DNA from: Monilinia fructicola
Taxonomy: Eukaryota; Ascomycota; Leotiomycetes; Helotiales; Sclerotiniaceae
Assembly: GCA_008692225.1 (NCBI GenBank)
Contig: VICG01000014.1
Location: 310,001 to 374,000, forward strand
Direction of reading: 5' to 3'
DNA length: 64,000 nucleotides
A program made the position numbers and the translations under genes. The notes beneath the pieces are model-generated. The model saw only the letters and a list, made by a program, of their open reading frames with translations. It did not search any database and had not been told where the DNA came from. The stretch's first letter is position 1, and every line of letters begins with the position of its first letter. Below are positions 36,387 to 48,000 of the stretch, piece by piece.

Positions 36387-37388
36387 CTTGACGAGGAATT
36401 ACGAATCGACCATGCACGACAAGAAAACCCATCCTCAGATCAAGAACGCCGAATCAACTATAATGCCAACAAACTTGATGGTTGGGACGTCTACGATCTC
36501 TGAACACCTTCTCCTACACATCTAGCAGGACATACTGCTGTCCGATCTGGATAATGATATTTTCCTTACTTTTTCGCCCAACGATATCACATAGTCGGGA
36601 GCAATTTCGCTGCCTAAGTGGACTTACTACGAAGGATCAGAATGATATTGTTTGTCTAAAAAGTCGTTTTTCTGTTTAGATTCACTTCTCCGATACCATC
36701 GTGAGGCAACACACAATATGCATTTGCGAAGCAATTTTTCATTTCTCGATACCTCTAAATTTAGGTGACACATCGTGCTTGTGTCAGTTGGTGGAGGAAG
36801 TTTGATCTCTAAGGAATTGGGCGAAATGAAATGGGAATGAGATATGAGATATGCCATATGCCATATGCCACATGCCAGAAATGCAGGAGCATTTCCAGAT
36901 ATCACAATGAATATGGCATTAAGAATTCATGATTTTTTGCAATGTGATAATCTTATACAAAATGTTTGTCAAATATGTAAGTCACTAATACAAAGTACTA
37001 GATGCCAATTTATCGGGTGAATTGAGTCGACCAATGATGACGAATCATAATAATGAGTCCACCAATGACAAATAATGATACGACAACGTGCGTGTACTAG
37101 CCACAGCCATAATAAGCTTCTCCACTTGCGTCACTAACACCCGTGGACATTCTTCAATACAACGACTTGGAAGAACTTCAGCTCCAAGTATATTCCATCA
37201 CCTACTGGTTGGATATCCGATACTAATACGGAGCTTTTGATGATCAATACATGTCCGCATATGCTAGTGCCCACGGCCTTGAGCAAGGAATTACCTAGTA
37301 TACGTCGAGTATATTGCCCCGCGATCTGTACAATGTTCCCGTGTATCATTTTCCATCTTCCTACTTGCATCAATCCGAGTTCTCAGTG
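36387..37388. other. intergenic region, crm1 to esterase-like gene
   Basis: Contains the crm1 3' UTR and short GATATG/CCATATG direct repeats (36838-36880). Nothing else is recognised; the ORFs here have no domain. Confidence 0.5.
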
Positions 37389-39133
37389 ATGTTTCTAGGA
37401 AGTTTTAGTACAAGCATCTGTCTCTTCGGTCTTGCGATCGCTCGGGATAGTTCATATGTCAATCAAACAACGTGCAATGGCAACACATACACATATCAAG
37501 AACTTGGAGGTTATGGCTTTATACCCGGTGATGCTCGCGATAAGTTTGGGGATACGATTGGGGGCATCGGGAGTTCTATTGCGATAGATGCGACAACTTG
37601 GACTAAGTTAGGCAATGGAAGTTATACAGGAGTGTTGTGGACTTTGCCAGATAGAGGATGGTTTGTTACTTCTCACGCATCTTGGAAAATAGCCAAAGAT
37701 TAGAGCTGATGCCCATGACAGGAATACAGAAGGGACACTTAACTATCAATCTCGAGTACATAAATTCGATCTCCTTTTCACTCCTGTATCTAATGCAACC
37801 CTTTTAAATCCGTCGGGGAACAACTTGGTGTTCGCGTATAAAGATACGGTAGTTTTATCTGGGCCTGATGGGACGCCGACAACGGGTTTAGATGCTGATG
37901 GACTGGGACATTTAAGTTACGATGGCTTTCCAGACTTACCAGTTGCAACGTATACAGGTGATGGGTTTGGTGGTAATGGAACTGGAGGAAGGAGGATACC
38001 TGTTGATTCAGAAGGGCTAGTCCTTGATGGCTCGGGTGGTTTCTGGATTAGTGATGAATATGTGTGTTCTCTTACCTTTCCAATATCTAGCTTCTATCTA
38101 ACTATCGAGAAGGGCCCTTATATTTACCATTTCAACTCCACCGGCATCATGATATCCGCTATCCGGCCACCAGATGCCTTCATCCCCATGCGTAATGGCA
38201 CCGAATCCTTTTCCGCCGATTCACCTTACCATTATCCTGATCAAGGCGTCGGTGACGACGTTTCACCTGCTGATAATCCTACGGGTAGAGGTAATAATCA
38301 TGGATTTGAAGGCCTCAGCATATCCGCTGATGGGAAAACTCTTTATACCCTACTCCAAGCGGCGAACAACCAGGAAGGCGGACTAAAAAAGCAGACAGAA
38401 CGCTATTCTCGCTTTCTTGCCTACGATATCTCTGACCCTGAAAAACCAGTATACCTGAGCGAGTACGTGATCCCTCTCCCTCTCTGGACCGATCCAACGG
38501 CTAGCGCAAAAAAAAATCCGAAGGTTGCTGCTCAGTCTGAGATTTACGCTTTGCCAAATGGACAATTTTTGGTCTTAGCGAGGGATTCGGGATCGGGGAA
38601 TGGTCAGGGAAGTACGTTTAGTATCTACAGACAGATCGATGTATTTGACGTATCTAATGCGACGGATATCAAGGGGGTAGAGTATGATTGTGCAAATTGC
38701 TCGATAGCTAGTACGAATGGAGTGCTGGTTTCTGGCATAGTGACAGCAGAGTATTGTGGATGGCTTGACTTCAATGATAATGCGGAGCTGGGAAAATTTG
38801 GGGCGCATAATGGAGGCGCGGTAGACGCAGGGCTGTTGAATGAGAAGTGGGAAAGTATTGCCGTTGTCCCTGCAGATGGAGCAGATGGAACAGATGGCGA
38901 ATGGGTAAGTTTTCGTCCCTCCGAATGCCTAGAAGACATACCTGCTGATACAATATGTTGATCAGTATATCTTCAGCTTGAGCGACAACGATTTCATCAC
39001 ACAAAATGGGTATCTGAACGGGGGGCAATTCGCTTATAGTGATGCCAGTGGGTATAATCTCGATAATCAAGCTTTAGTGTTCAAAGTTCAGATCCCACCA
39101 CTTAACATAATCGAGAATAATTATAGGGATTGA
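37389..39133 (+). CDS. secreted esterase-like-of-phytase domain protein
   Basis: Extracellular beta-propeller-like protein of the family annotated as esterase-like activity of phytase; true substrate unknown. Exons 37389-37660, 37722-38061, 38113-38904, 38966-39133; 1572 bases, 523 residues, no frame break. The N-terminal MFLGSFSTSICLFGLAIA is a signal peptide. Domain marks: GFIPGDARDKFGDTIGGIGS, WTLPDRGW, SEGLVLDGSGGFWISDEYGPYIY, NHGFEGLSISADGKTLY, WESIAVVP and DNDFIT. Several N-x-S/T sites fit secretion. Intron 1 uses a rare GTTTGT donor. Intron 2 (38062-38112, GTGTGT...AAG) is 51 bases with no stop, so retention would insert 17 residues in frame exactly between ISDEY and GPYIY. A MITE lies 11 bp past the stop. 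Confidence 0.85.
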
Positions 39134-39144
39134 GGGGGTCAGTA

Positions 39145-39371
39145 CAGCCCCCCCTTCCCCCGTTGAATAAAGGGCAAAAAATGGGTATGGCCCACAATAA
39201 TGGAACAGGTACATCTTCAGATTCTTTACTTTTATTCTACTGGCGACAACGACGCATAGGCAATTAAGAAATCTTCCAGTAGATTCTATTGGTCAAACTA
39301 CCTCTGAATTACTTATATAATACCAGTGGATTATACCCATATTTTTGCCCTTTATTCAGGGGAGGGGACTG
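39145..39371. mobile_element. 227-bp mariner-type MITE at the 3' end of the esterase-like gene
   Basis: TIRs begin CAGCCCCC and CAGTCCCC and share TGAATAAAGGGCAAAAA and TGGGTAT over about 50 bp (39145-39200 and 39318-39371 reversed). The element is flanked by TA at 39143-39144 and 39372-39373, the Tc1/mariner target duplication. There is no ORF. The stop of the upstream gene (39131-39133) is 11 bp away, so the MITE probably forms most of its 3' UTR. Confidence 0.8.
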
Positions 39372-39604
39372 TATGAAGCGATTCCTCAATTGATGCGTCA
39401 AGATTAGTTATATTGGGTTTGTTTAACATGTTTTGATGATTTTTTTTGAAGAGGCAAAAGCATGTTATGGGTCTATGATGTTTTGGGGTGTCATTTGGCA
39501 AAAAGACAAAGGTAAAGATAACGATTCTTTTTTGGATTTTGGTAAGGACACAAACTAGCGTACACCAGAAGATACTTCGCGTTTCGATCCCCTCTTACAC
39601 GCTC

Positions 39605-40636
39605 TCATCCTCCGGTTCTATAGGAATGCTTATCAAGACTATTTAGATTATCCGAGAATCTAGTTAGCGCTTCGCGAGAGGCTTCTGCGACCATGTTTCT
39701 CTCTTCTTCGTCCTTCTTCTTAGCCTGTTTCCTTTGTTCTTGTCTTCTCTGAGCATCTTGCGGTGGGTTTTCTATTATGAATCCGTCTGCGTTCGTACCT
39801 CGAGTTACCGTCTCATAACCTATCCCACTCTGGTAATTTCCTCGTTTTTGTCCGGTTCTCCCGGACTTTTTGGAGAGGCCCGTTGGCGCAGGGTTGGTTG
39901 CAAGCATCAGACGGTTCTCTGGCCATCCAAAATTTCCTCCCGGGGAGGAAGGCTCATACACTTTGTTCGGATTTCCGTGATGCGCCCAGCAGTTGGCCCA
40001 TGTTTTCCATGGTTCATCCGGCTGCGCATATTGGTTGCATGCTCCTGGAAATGCCACACCAAAGGAGCATGGAAGGAAATTGGGCCGGCAATTATCGCAG
40101 AAGAACTTCTCACTGACTATTGGATTCCTGCATATCTTATCTTCACTTGCTCCGTATCCTATAGGCTCTTGTTCGACTACTGGCCCATTTTCATCCCACA
40201 ATATTTCTCCTTTTGCATCCAATATGTACACTTTTGCTTGGCATTGGTAGAAAAATTGATTTTTTCCTACATGAGCTATACATCGAGATGGATTCGATCG
40301 AAGTAAAGAAGGATTTGTGCAATACTTCCTTTTATCCCTTTGAGCGGGATCTGTGGAAGCATAATATGTTCCTTGGACTACGATAGGTAGTTGGTATCTG
40401 CACAAAGTCAGGTTTGGCTGAGGCTGGGGCTTTGTCTGTTGGGGTGTGAAGCCTGGCGCTCCTTCTGCCTTCGTGTACCATGATTCCGAGGGGTGAGAAG
40501 AGCCTGCTTGGAATGATTCTGGTGCAGCGGGTTGCGACGACGAGGAGCCATCAGAATCCGAAACTCCCATGTCGGGCTGAGTGGTAGACGGGGTCGAAGT
40601 AGCAGGGTACTTTTGGTTTCTGTCAAATTCCGACAT
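39605..40636 (-). CDS. uncharacterised 343-residue Cys-rich protein
   Basis: Not recognised. Single intact ORF starting MSEFDRNQ, no signal peptide, so probably nuclear or cytosolic. Residues 1-75 are disordered (Ser, Pro, Gln). Residues about 78-235 hold ten cysteines in short motifs: LCRYQLP, KYCTN, SRCIAHVG, YQCQAK, KICRNP, FFCDNCRPN, PCSFG, GACNQY and NCWAHHGN. The CxxC pair followed by further Cys and a CWAHH motif suggests zinc binding. The C-terminal 50 residues are a charged helix (RRQEQRKQAKKKDEEE). The gene converges on the esterase-like gene with the MITE between them. It could be a lineage-restricted fungal family; no function is claimed. Confidence 0.75.
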   Translation of the reverse strand: MSEFDRNQKYPATSTPSTTQPDMGVSDSDGSSSSQPAAPESFQAGSSHPSESWYTKAEGAPGFTPQQTKPQPQPNLTLCRYQLPIVVQGTYYASTDPAQRDKRKYCTNPSLLRSNPSRCIAHVGKNQFFYQCQAKVYILDAKGEILWDENGPVVEQEPIGYGASEDKICRNPIVSEKFFCDNCRPNFLPCSFGVAFPGACNQYAQPDEPWKTWANCWAHHGNPNKVYEPSSPGGNFGWPENRLMLATNPAPTGLSKKSGRTGQKRGNYQSGIGYETVTRGTNADGFIIENPPQDAQRRQEQRKQAKKKDEEERNMVAEASREALTRFSDNLNSLDKHSYRTGG

Positions 40637-41673
40637 GCTATTGGTGTTGGTAAGTCCTTATACAAAGCAAGCTAACGTAAAACACGTTCAAGTACCTTGA
40701 ATGGTCAATATTGACCTGGCTCTAACGTGTAACGTGAAAAGAAGCTCGAAAAATGAATTACTGTCATCAGTTAGCAATGTAACTCATAAAATAGGGGGAG
40801 CGAGCGGGACTTACCGAAGCTTGTATTTTCCAACTTGGAAGGTAAAGTGCAGTATGAACTTAACCGACTACTGAAAGGACGCTGCAGTGTTTGTAAGAAG
40901 AGTCGATGATGGGGTGTCGAGCAATAGTAGAATATTGGATGTGAGGTTGAGAGTAAGTTTTGTATACGTGGAAGTATTGGAGATGTTTGGTTGTTGGAAG
41001 TGGAAGAAAAGAGGGAATCGAGGGGGGAAACCAGTCCTATTTATGCGAAAATGGATGAGGAAAAAAGAGGCCAACGGACAAATTCTTCTAATCAAAATCA
41101 CCTTGCATTGGTGTAACTTCATGCAAATTCCGTATATTCCGTGTTATTTGAGGTAATTGCCAGTCATTTTGTTAGGCTTTCGAGTCAACGACCCTCAGAA
41201 TGGTGGTGTATATCCATACCAAAATCTCTATTTCTGCGTCATTTCGGGCTCGTGGGTGTCAGTTTGAGTGGCTTTCGAGTCAAAGTTACCTTGAAGTCAA
41301 GTAAATTTATGAGTGTATTGCTATGTTAGCATTTTTCGGGCCTATGAACAGTCATTTCAGGCAATTTTGAGTCAAAATCGTCTTTGAATGTTGTCGGATC
41401 ACTGGCATATTACCGAATAAGCATGATCCAGAGTTCATTCTGGTGTATCCAGTGCATTATTGAATCACTGAGTGTTTCTAGTCTCTAAAATGCTTGTTTT
41501 CAGGCCTTAGTAGTCCTGAGATAGACTGATGATACTTGATAACCAAATGAAGATGAATCATGATATTTCAATGCGCGTATTTGTCAATGTACATATTCCA
41601 GCGGAACATCCAGACTGGTTATTCACTGGACTTCTTGGTGGGAGTACTCAATTTTGAACCCCAAAGTGGACAT
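40637..41673. other. intergenic region upstream of the Cys-rich gene
   Basis: Probable promoter of the minus-strand Cys-rich gene. Around 41158-41380 three degenerate repeats of about 95 bp share GGCTTTCGAGTCA-like cores (41173, 41270, 41360). Confidence 0.45.
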
Positions 41674-42142
41674 GAAATAGTTTTCAATTAAAATCCCAGG
41701 AGGAGAATACTGTCATGGTCAAAATGGAAATGGAAATATTATAATTACGACGCCTAAACAGCGGAGTGTAACAAGTGTTGCTTCGACAGAGAAACAAATT
41801 TTATGGGAAAAGAAGTTGGCAAAGAGTAAAAGAAAGATACGCGAACAGGCGCATCCAGTAAAACCGAATAGCAAGCCCACAAATCGAAGCTTTGACGGAA
41901 ACTACAGAGATGTTGATCAAGTACAGGGAACCACGACGAGATTGCTTCGCATGGCGATAAGGGATGCCAATAGGTTGCTCGATATGATTGCAGAGGCAAT
42001 GGCTAGATTAGCAGTATGAAGAGAGGACATTGAAAAGGAAACGAAGGACGCAGAGTTAATCGAACGCATCAAGGATGCTGAGGGCCGTTTCACAAGAACT
42101 TTCTATAAGCTCGCCGCAATGATCCAGATGCTTGCAGGATAA
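41674..42142 (+). pseudogene. possible gene remnant with an internal stop
   Basis: The frame is open from 41674 to a TGA at 42017-42019 and then open again to a TAA at 42140-42142. It reads as a basic region followed by amphipathic helix-like sequence on both sides of the TGA (RLLRMAIRDANRLLDMIAEAMARL before, RIKDAEGRFTRTFYKLAAMI after). There is no in-frame ATG before 41954. It may be the 3' exon of a dead gene or a chance frame; not recognised as any family. Confidence 0.25.
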
Positions 42143-43106
42143 CCGTTGGTTGAATTCCGGACCGTATCCTTAATTCTCTTTTGAATCTTCCGGATGAAAG
42201 TACTTTACTGCTCAAGTCAAGCTGGGAATAACACTAAGAACTTGTGCACTTCTCGTCCAGGTTTTTGGAACCCAAGTACTCGGGTTGTTTAATCTCGAAA
42301 CAGATTACAATGCTTTCAATGTTCAACATGAAAACAACCATCCACTGGCTCCCATTCTGATCTTTGGATTGAAACCACTTGAATTGTTGAATTCAAAGCA
42401 AGATACACACTAACCTTTCCCTAAGTTTTTGAGATGGTCCTATTCCAATGCTCAAGCGACAAGCTTGATATAGCTATGAAAGATCTCTCGTCTAAATCTT
42501 GTTTCGAGTCTTTGATTAGGAGGCGTTCAATGTTTCTAGGTCTATGTTGGATATCAGGTGATAATCATATAGTTTACATTAAAGATCAACATGTTATTGC
42601 TTGAGCCTCTTGAATGAAAGAATTTAAATATTCGAGTTCGGGTTCGACATTGGTTGATCCATTTTTTGGTATGTGCTGGATACTGTAACGAATACATGGA
42701 TATTTCATGTTTTTTGAGTTTCTCATATAGGAGGATTTGGATTCTTTGGATTTGATCTGGCATTCACTAGCTTGATTTAATGATCGAACATATATTGAAA
42801 ACCATAATCTGTGTGGACTACCTCTGTTTGGTGCCACTCGGATATGAACAGCTCAATGCTCACGCTTGAATTTGACATTTGTTGAACAGTGTTCAAGGTA
42901 AAATTCAACATTGGCTGCTTGATGTTCGAGTATAGGGTATACTTCTATTAGATATAAATTATGTACAAAGTAAAGGGGTCCTAAGCAGCCCTGGTCTGGA
43001 ATAAAATGAACATAACTTTTTTTTTGATTCATGCCAGTTGAAATATTTCTTCAGTGCTCCCATAAACGGTTCTGTACTGACTGATGATCGATTGAGCCGC
43101 TCTGAT
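42143..43106. other. intergenic region before the SurE-like gene stop
   Basis: AT-biased DNA with a poly-T (43016-43025). No gene recognised. Confidence 0.5.
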
Positions 43107-44108
43107 TTAAGGCAAGCATGTGAGAAACTTGGAGAGTTTGTTCAAGACAACCAATTGGTCCGCAGCACTGGCATCTCTCTTATTAGTTCCACCAACACTG
43201 ATACTGGCATAGCATCCATCAGTTCCAACGACCTTGGTTTCGGTGGGAAGTCTACCTCCATTGTTGCAAGTCACGACATCTTCACTACTAACGAGGGGAA
43301 CTGCGCTGTAGATTCTGGAGAGCACAAAGCTGTAATCAGAGACAGATGTGCAACCCTCGGTTTTGGGATAGTTGACATTCAGCCAAATACCCTTGGGGAG
43401 ATATGGAGCGCCAGACGCAACAAGGTTTTTAACAACCAATGCTGACAAGTCGGCATAGATGGTAGCATATGCAGGTGTAGGAGCATTCCAAGCTGTTTGC
43501 GATCCTTCGGCTCCACTGAAGGCAATTGTTGGGACACCGAGTTCAACCGCCTCAACCGCCGCGCCGACGGTACCAGAGACGACCGTTATGACACCAGTGT
43601 TTACTACCAGTCATCAGCTTGTATTCCATCGACTTGGGATCCAGAAACTACGTACCTCCAACGTTTGGTCCAGTGACAGCAAGGTCTGGAGCACCTCCGA
43701 AGTATCCGGGAGCTAGAGTAACGACACCGTACTCCATTGCGGTAGCAGGGTAAGAGTTGACATAGTTGAACTGATGAGCCGAGCTGTTGAATCCTACTGC
43801 CGGACTACCACTTGGGCAAGAATCGAATTCACAAGCTTCAGTAAGAGGGGTCGGAGTAGAAGTTCGAGAACCTTTTCACGTTGGGAATTAGTTTTCATGT
43901 TTGGGATGCAGGAGTGCTTCGTTTTCGTACCAGCACCACTTTGGTTCTCTGCAGGAGAAGAAACGAGAACATCATGTCCCCCACTGGAGAGAGATTTGTA
44001 CAACTCTCTGATGTTGATCTCAGCCCAGCCATCATCGTTCGACGAGATAATATTGACTGCATGGGCCGAAGCCGCAAGCAATGTCAGAGATGCAGTAGGG
44101 AAATGCAT
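43107..44108 (-). CDS. secreted SurE-like 5'/3'-nucleotidase (acid phosphatase)
   Basis: SurE-family metal-dependent phosphatase acting on nucleoside monophosphates, here exported. Exons 44108-43931, 43871-43656, 43603-43107 (introns 59 and 52 bp; GTACGA/AAG and GTACGT/TAG). Total 891 bases, 296 residues, intact. The signal peptide is about residues 1-17 ending AHA. Residues 24-28 NDDGW are the metal/active-site signature directly after the first beta strand; then SPAENQSGAG, EFDSCPSGSP with two Cys, YVNSYPATAMEYG, DLAVTGPNVG, VSGTVGAAVEAVELGVPTIAFSG and WLNVNYP, all in family order. The two acceptor choices are inferred from phase and motif continuity. Confidence 0.88.
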
Positions 44109-44967
44109 GGTTGATGTTTCTGTGCAAGACTTGACGAATTCTTCAGCGGGAGATATTCGATTAAGGAAGTGATAGTCAGAAGAGGTGCTTGAGGTGAGGT
44201 TCCTAACACAGAGGGCATTCAGCCATTATATATTCAACTTCAAATAGTATAAACTTGTCTCTTCATTCACCACACACGTGAAAGCGGGGTCACTTGGCAA
44301 TTCATAACCTTAAAAGAAAATCGCGGAGATTGCAAGAACATGATGCACGCTGCCAATAATGAATGCCCCCCCCTGTGTCACCAAGCAATGATTTTTCCAT
44401 GGGCACGTGGAAGGCTAAATGGGTGTTTGTGATTGAAAAGCAATGCTTTAGGCAGAATGACAGGGGGAAAAAAGCTTGTATCATGATGTGCCGCAGTTGT
44501 CCGGTACACCGGCAATATAAGGAACGGCGTGATCCTTGTTGTGAGGATGAAGAATGGAGGTGACCCTCCAAGATAAGAAATTTATACCGAGAATGCACCT
44601 TCCTGCCATGATCCATTAATTTTCCTACTTCGTGAGAGTCTAGCGACAATCTAAGCTAAATGTGTATAAACTTCTTGTATAAACTTCTTCACTTTCAAAA
44701 ATGAAGGGGTATTTCGCTTCATGATACCGGTGTGGAGATGAGCCAATTCCGAATATATATGCAATTGGTCCATTAGCTCGCTTATGAAGGGTCCACCTGA
44801 CTAAGCTATCATGGATTGATTCTCGGTAAGAGAAGATGTTATAATAACGTAATAACCAAAACAGCAAATACAAACTCAACGTTCGTACTTTATACCTGAC
44901 CTGATAAGTAGAAAAAAAGAAAAGAAAAAAGGCAAAAACTATGGAATCCTCACAGTGAAGCAATTGA
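44109..44967. other. intergenic region, SurE-like gene to tRNA
   Basis: Likely SurE-like promoter nearest 44109-44300. The minus-strand ORFs 44302-44649 and 44640-44963 have no recognisable domain. Confidence 0.5.
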
Positions 44968-45051
44968 AGCTCCCTAACCGGTTCGAACGATTGGCCTGAA
45001 GATAACTGTTGGTAACTGCAATCTTCCGCTCTACCACTGAGCTAAAGGAGC
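44968..45051 (-). tRNA. tRNA-Cys (anticodon GCA) with a 12-nt intron
   Basis: The minus strand folds as acceptor GCTCCTT/AGGGAGC, D arm GCTC-AGTGGTA-GAGC, anticodon stem GAAGA/TCTTC, T arm AATCG-TTCGAAC-CGGTT and a 5-nt variable loop, 72 nt when a 12-nt intron after position 37 is removed. The anticodon is at 45017-45019. The discriminator base is T, as expected for Cys. The T-stem contains one G-T pair. Confidence 0.9.
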
Positions 45052-48000
45052 TGTGGTAGATATCCATAATTGATTGGTAGAGAGCAAACTATTCAAAATT
45101 ATATATGCAGCACATCATACAATAGTACCGGCCAATATACTCCACAACCCCACCTTGAACTTCAAGTAAGGTTAACAAGACAACAACAAACCGATCAAAG
45201 AATGTTGCGTTTTCCAGCCATGGTATGTATAATCAGCTTTACACGTTCACTCCCCTAGCAGATATACGACTAACGGCATACTCTACATTGCTAATGCTAT
45301 TAGATGTTTGTATTGCCGCTCCCTTTGTTTTAAACTTGGAGGTGTAGTGTGCCATCGTTGTTCTATTCAAAGGAGAATGTTTTCTTCGGAGTCCCCATGC
45401 TTAGGGCATGTCAGGAATCATACCTTCAACATTGTAGAAAGCATTGTTTTGTTTGGCTAGGCATGTATAATTATCAATTGCTTCAATAATGCTGTTCTTA
45501 TCTTCGGGCATACCAGCCCCAGCGCGTCTCTGTTCAAGTTGAAATGATGCGAGATAACCTTAAACGTCACCTTGCCCAAGGTGGAACTCCATCATTTCAT
45601 TATTGAGTCATGGGGAGACTGATCTGTCCTGGATTAAGACCGAAAGCGGAAACCGTACGATAGTTCTATCATTTCGGCGCCAAGACGTTTTATTATTATG
45701 TACAAGCTTTGACGCCGGTCTCTCGATACCGGAAAATTAATTCTCCTTGTTATTCTTTCCGAATTACTTTTTCATGGTACTCGAGTATCTCAAGGTGTTA
45801 TGGAAAATCTACTGTTGTTCGTACTATATACCCAATTAGCTACTTCTCTGAAAGCGCCTTCGCTCTTCGTATAAAATAAGGTCTACATTGGAACTTATTC
45901 TATCAAAGCCTTAATCCGTCATTTCAATGTTTTCCATCACTCGCATGTTGACTACCACTTTCGAATCTGCAATCTACTGCTTGTAAGATTGGGCAATATT
46001 TATTTTGGAATAAGGATACAACGCATACCAAGCCGGTAATAGGAATGCCCGTTTCATTCTAGCGGTGAAGTTTGTATAGGGGAGCAAGAACTAGAATCTT
46101 GTCACTCTGCTACATAACCTATGAGAACGAGAGGGGAGAAACACTCCAGAGAATTTTATTGTTTGTCGTTCACAAGTTGATATGATATACTTCTGCTTTG
46201 TCTCATAGCTTTCTCAACCTTGCGCTTCTGTTAGAGCCCCAAGAGCTCTAGATAAAGTAAGATGATCAGTTTTATACTCTCACGGAGTCTGTATGTCTAC
46301 TTCTACCATGTACTGTAATACATGACTATCGTCTTGGTCTCGAGTACTGCAACCTATATGTTAGGTCGAACTACACAAGTGGCCCCTGGTTTTTTTTCGA
46401 GTACTGGATCTGATATAAACCATAGTGTTCAATGAGATGGTACTAATTATTGAAACAAAACGGCATGAAAACTATGAAGCTCTCCGAAACGACAGAGGAT
46501 GGGGATTGTTACTCCGTTCTTCCTTCTCATAGATCATGGGCTAGACTCTCGCTATCATCAAGGAGCATGAAAAATGGCAACGACTGTCCACCTGCCTTTT
46601 CAACAAATGTTTTTAGCATCTCCACGTCGACAAAATATACAAAAACACTTATTGATGAAACCACAGGGGCAATACCTTATGAAGTGGGTATATGATATAT
46701 CACTGGAATCGATCGGTTCAGTGTCTCTTCGTACAATTGAGGCGGGAAGAAGGCCCTTTATTTCATGAGTTGTCTGTCGACGGTATATCAAAGTCATCGC
46801 GAAGGGGCTTGCTTCCAAGGTGGTAAAATCCCCTATAGATTGAAGAGGAATCTAACAAGTCCATCTCTACCGTGGCCGTACAAAGTAGGGCAACTTGTGT
46901 ATGATGAGAACAGCAGACGGTGAAAGTCCCCCAATGGCCACAAGGATCTTGAAGTATCAATTAGTTGGCTCGGTATATGGAGACCAGAAGCTATCCATCA
47001 TCGGAACGGGAAACATTGATTTCTATTGAAGCAGGAACGAAAATGAGTTGATCATGGAAGCAATCATGAAATCCTGATTTTTCGGGAACAAGCATATCAA
47101 ATACGCTACTATGAATGGGTACTTGGTCAGTACACGTCCTCCATAACACCCTTTCTTCGCACGTCGCAAGTTCATATACCTCCTTGACTTTGCCAATGTT
47201 TTGTATACGCAGACGCATACGCATACAACATTCCATACCATATTTAAAAAACTGCACGTCTCCTAGGGAGCCAGCATTCTGACTATATATCAATAATCTA
47301 CTAAATTACTCTTAACTTCTACTTTAACCTATACTTTATACAAATGCTAAACTGTACTTTTGAGCATTTCTATAGAAAAGTTCTTGAAATATTACATTAG
47401 CTTTAGAATAGCTTTAACTACTAAAATACTAATTTTCAATCTCATTTTAACTGTCCAATTTCACCTAGCTTTAATAGTATCAACCTTACTTCAATACTTT
47501 CAATTGTAAGTTCGATAACAATAGCAAACATCGTTTCACTGTTATCAAAAGTGATTACTTCAAATCATTTCATTCTGGCCAAGTTGATCATCTTATTTCG
47601 CTTCGTTGAAACAAATTCTTTTTTGTTTTGTTTTCGCGTCCCGATCTTATAATAATGTATCAACCACTTCAAACTCTAAACAGTTTTAATAGTATACGGC
47701 GATGATGATACTACCTAGGTAGTGATAATAAACCTGTAATATACTTGAATACGCCGAGTTTTGAAAAAATAGTGGATGATTAGTGAGAACTCATATTTGC
47801 ATGAATATGAGTTGAGATCCTAAACTTTTTACAAATTCCTATCTATCTTCTGGCTATGTGCAAGAAAATAGCTCGGTGATATTCTATACGCAAATGCCAA
47901 AAATTTGTTGCCGGAGGGCTCGTATAGTACACGGAAAGGCATCGAAATATATCCTCCTTCTGCAACTATTCAACTCCAAGTGACCTTGAAATCAAAGAAA

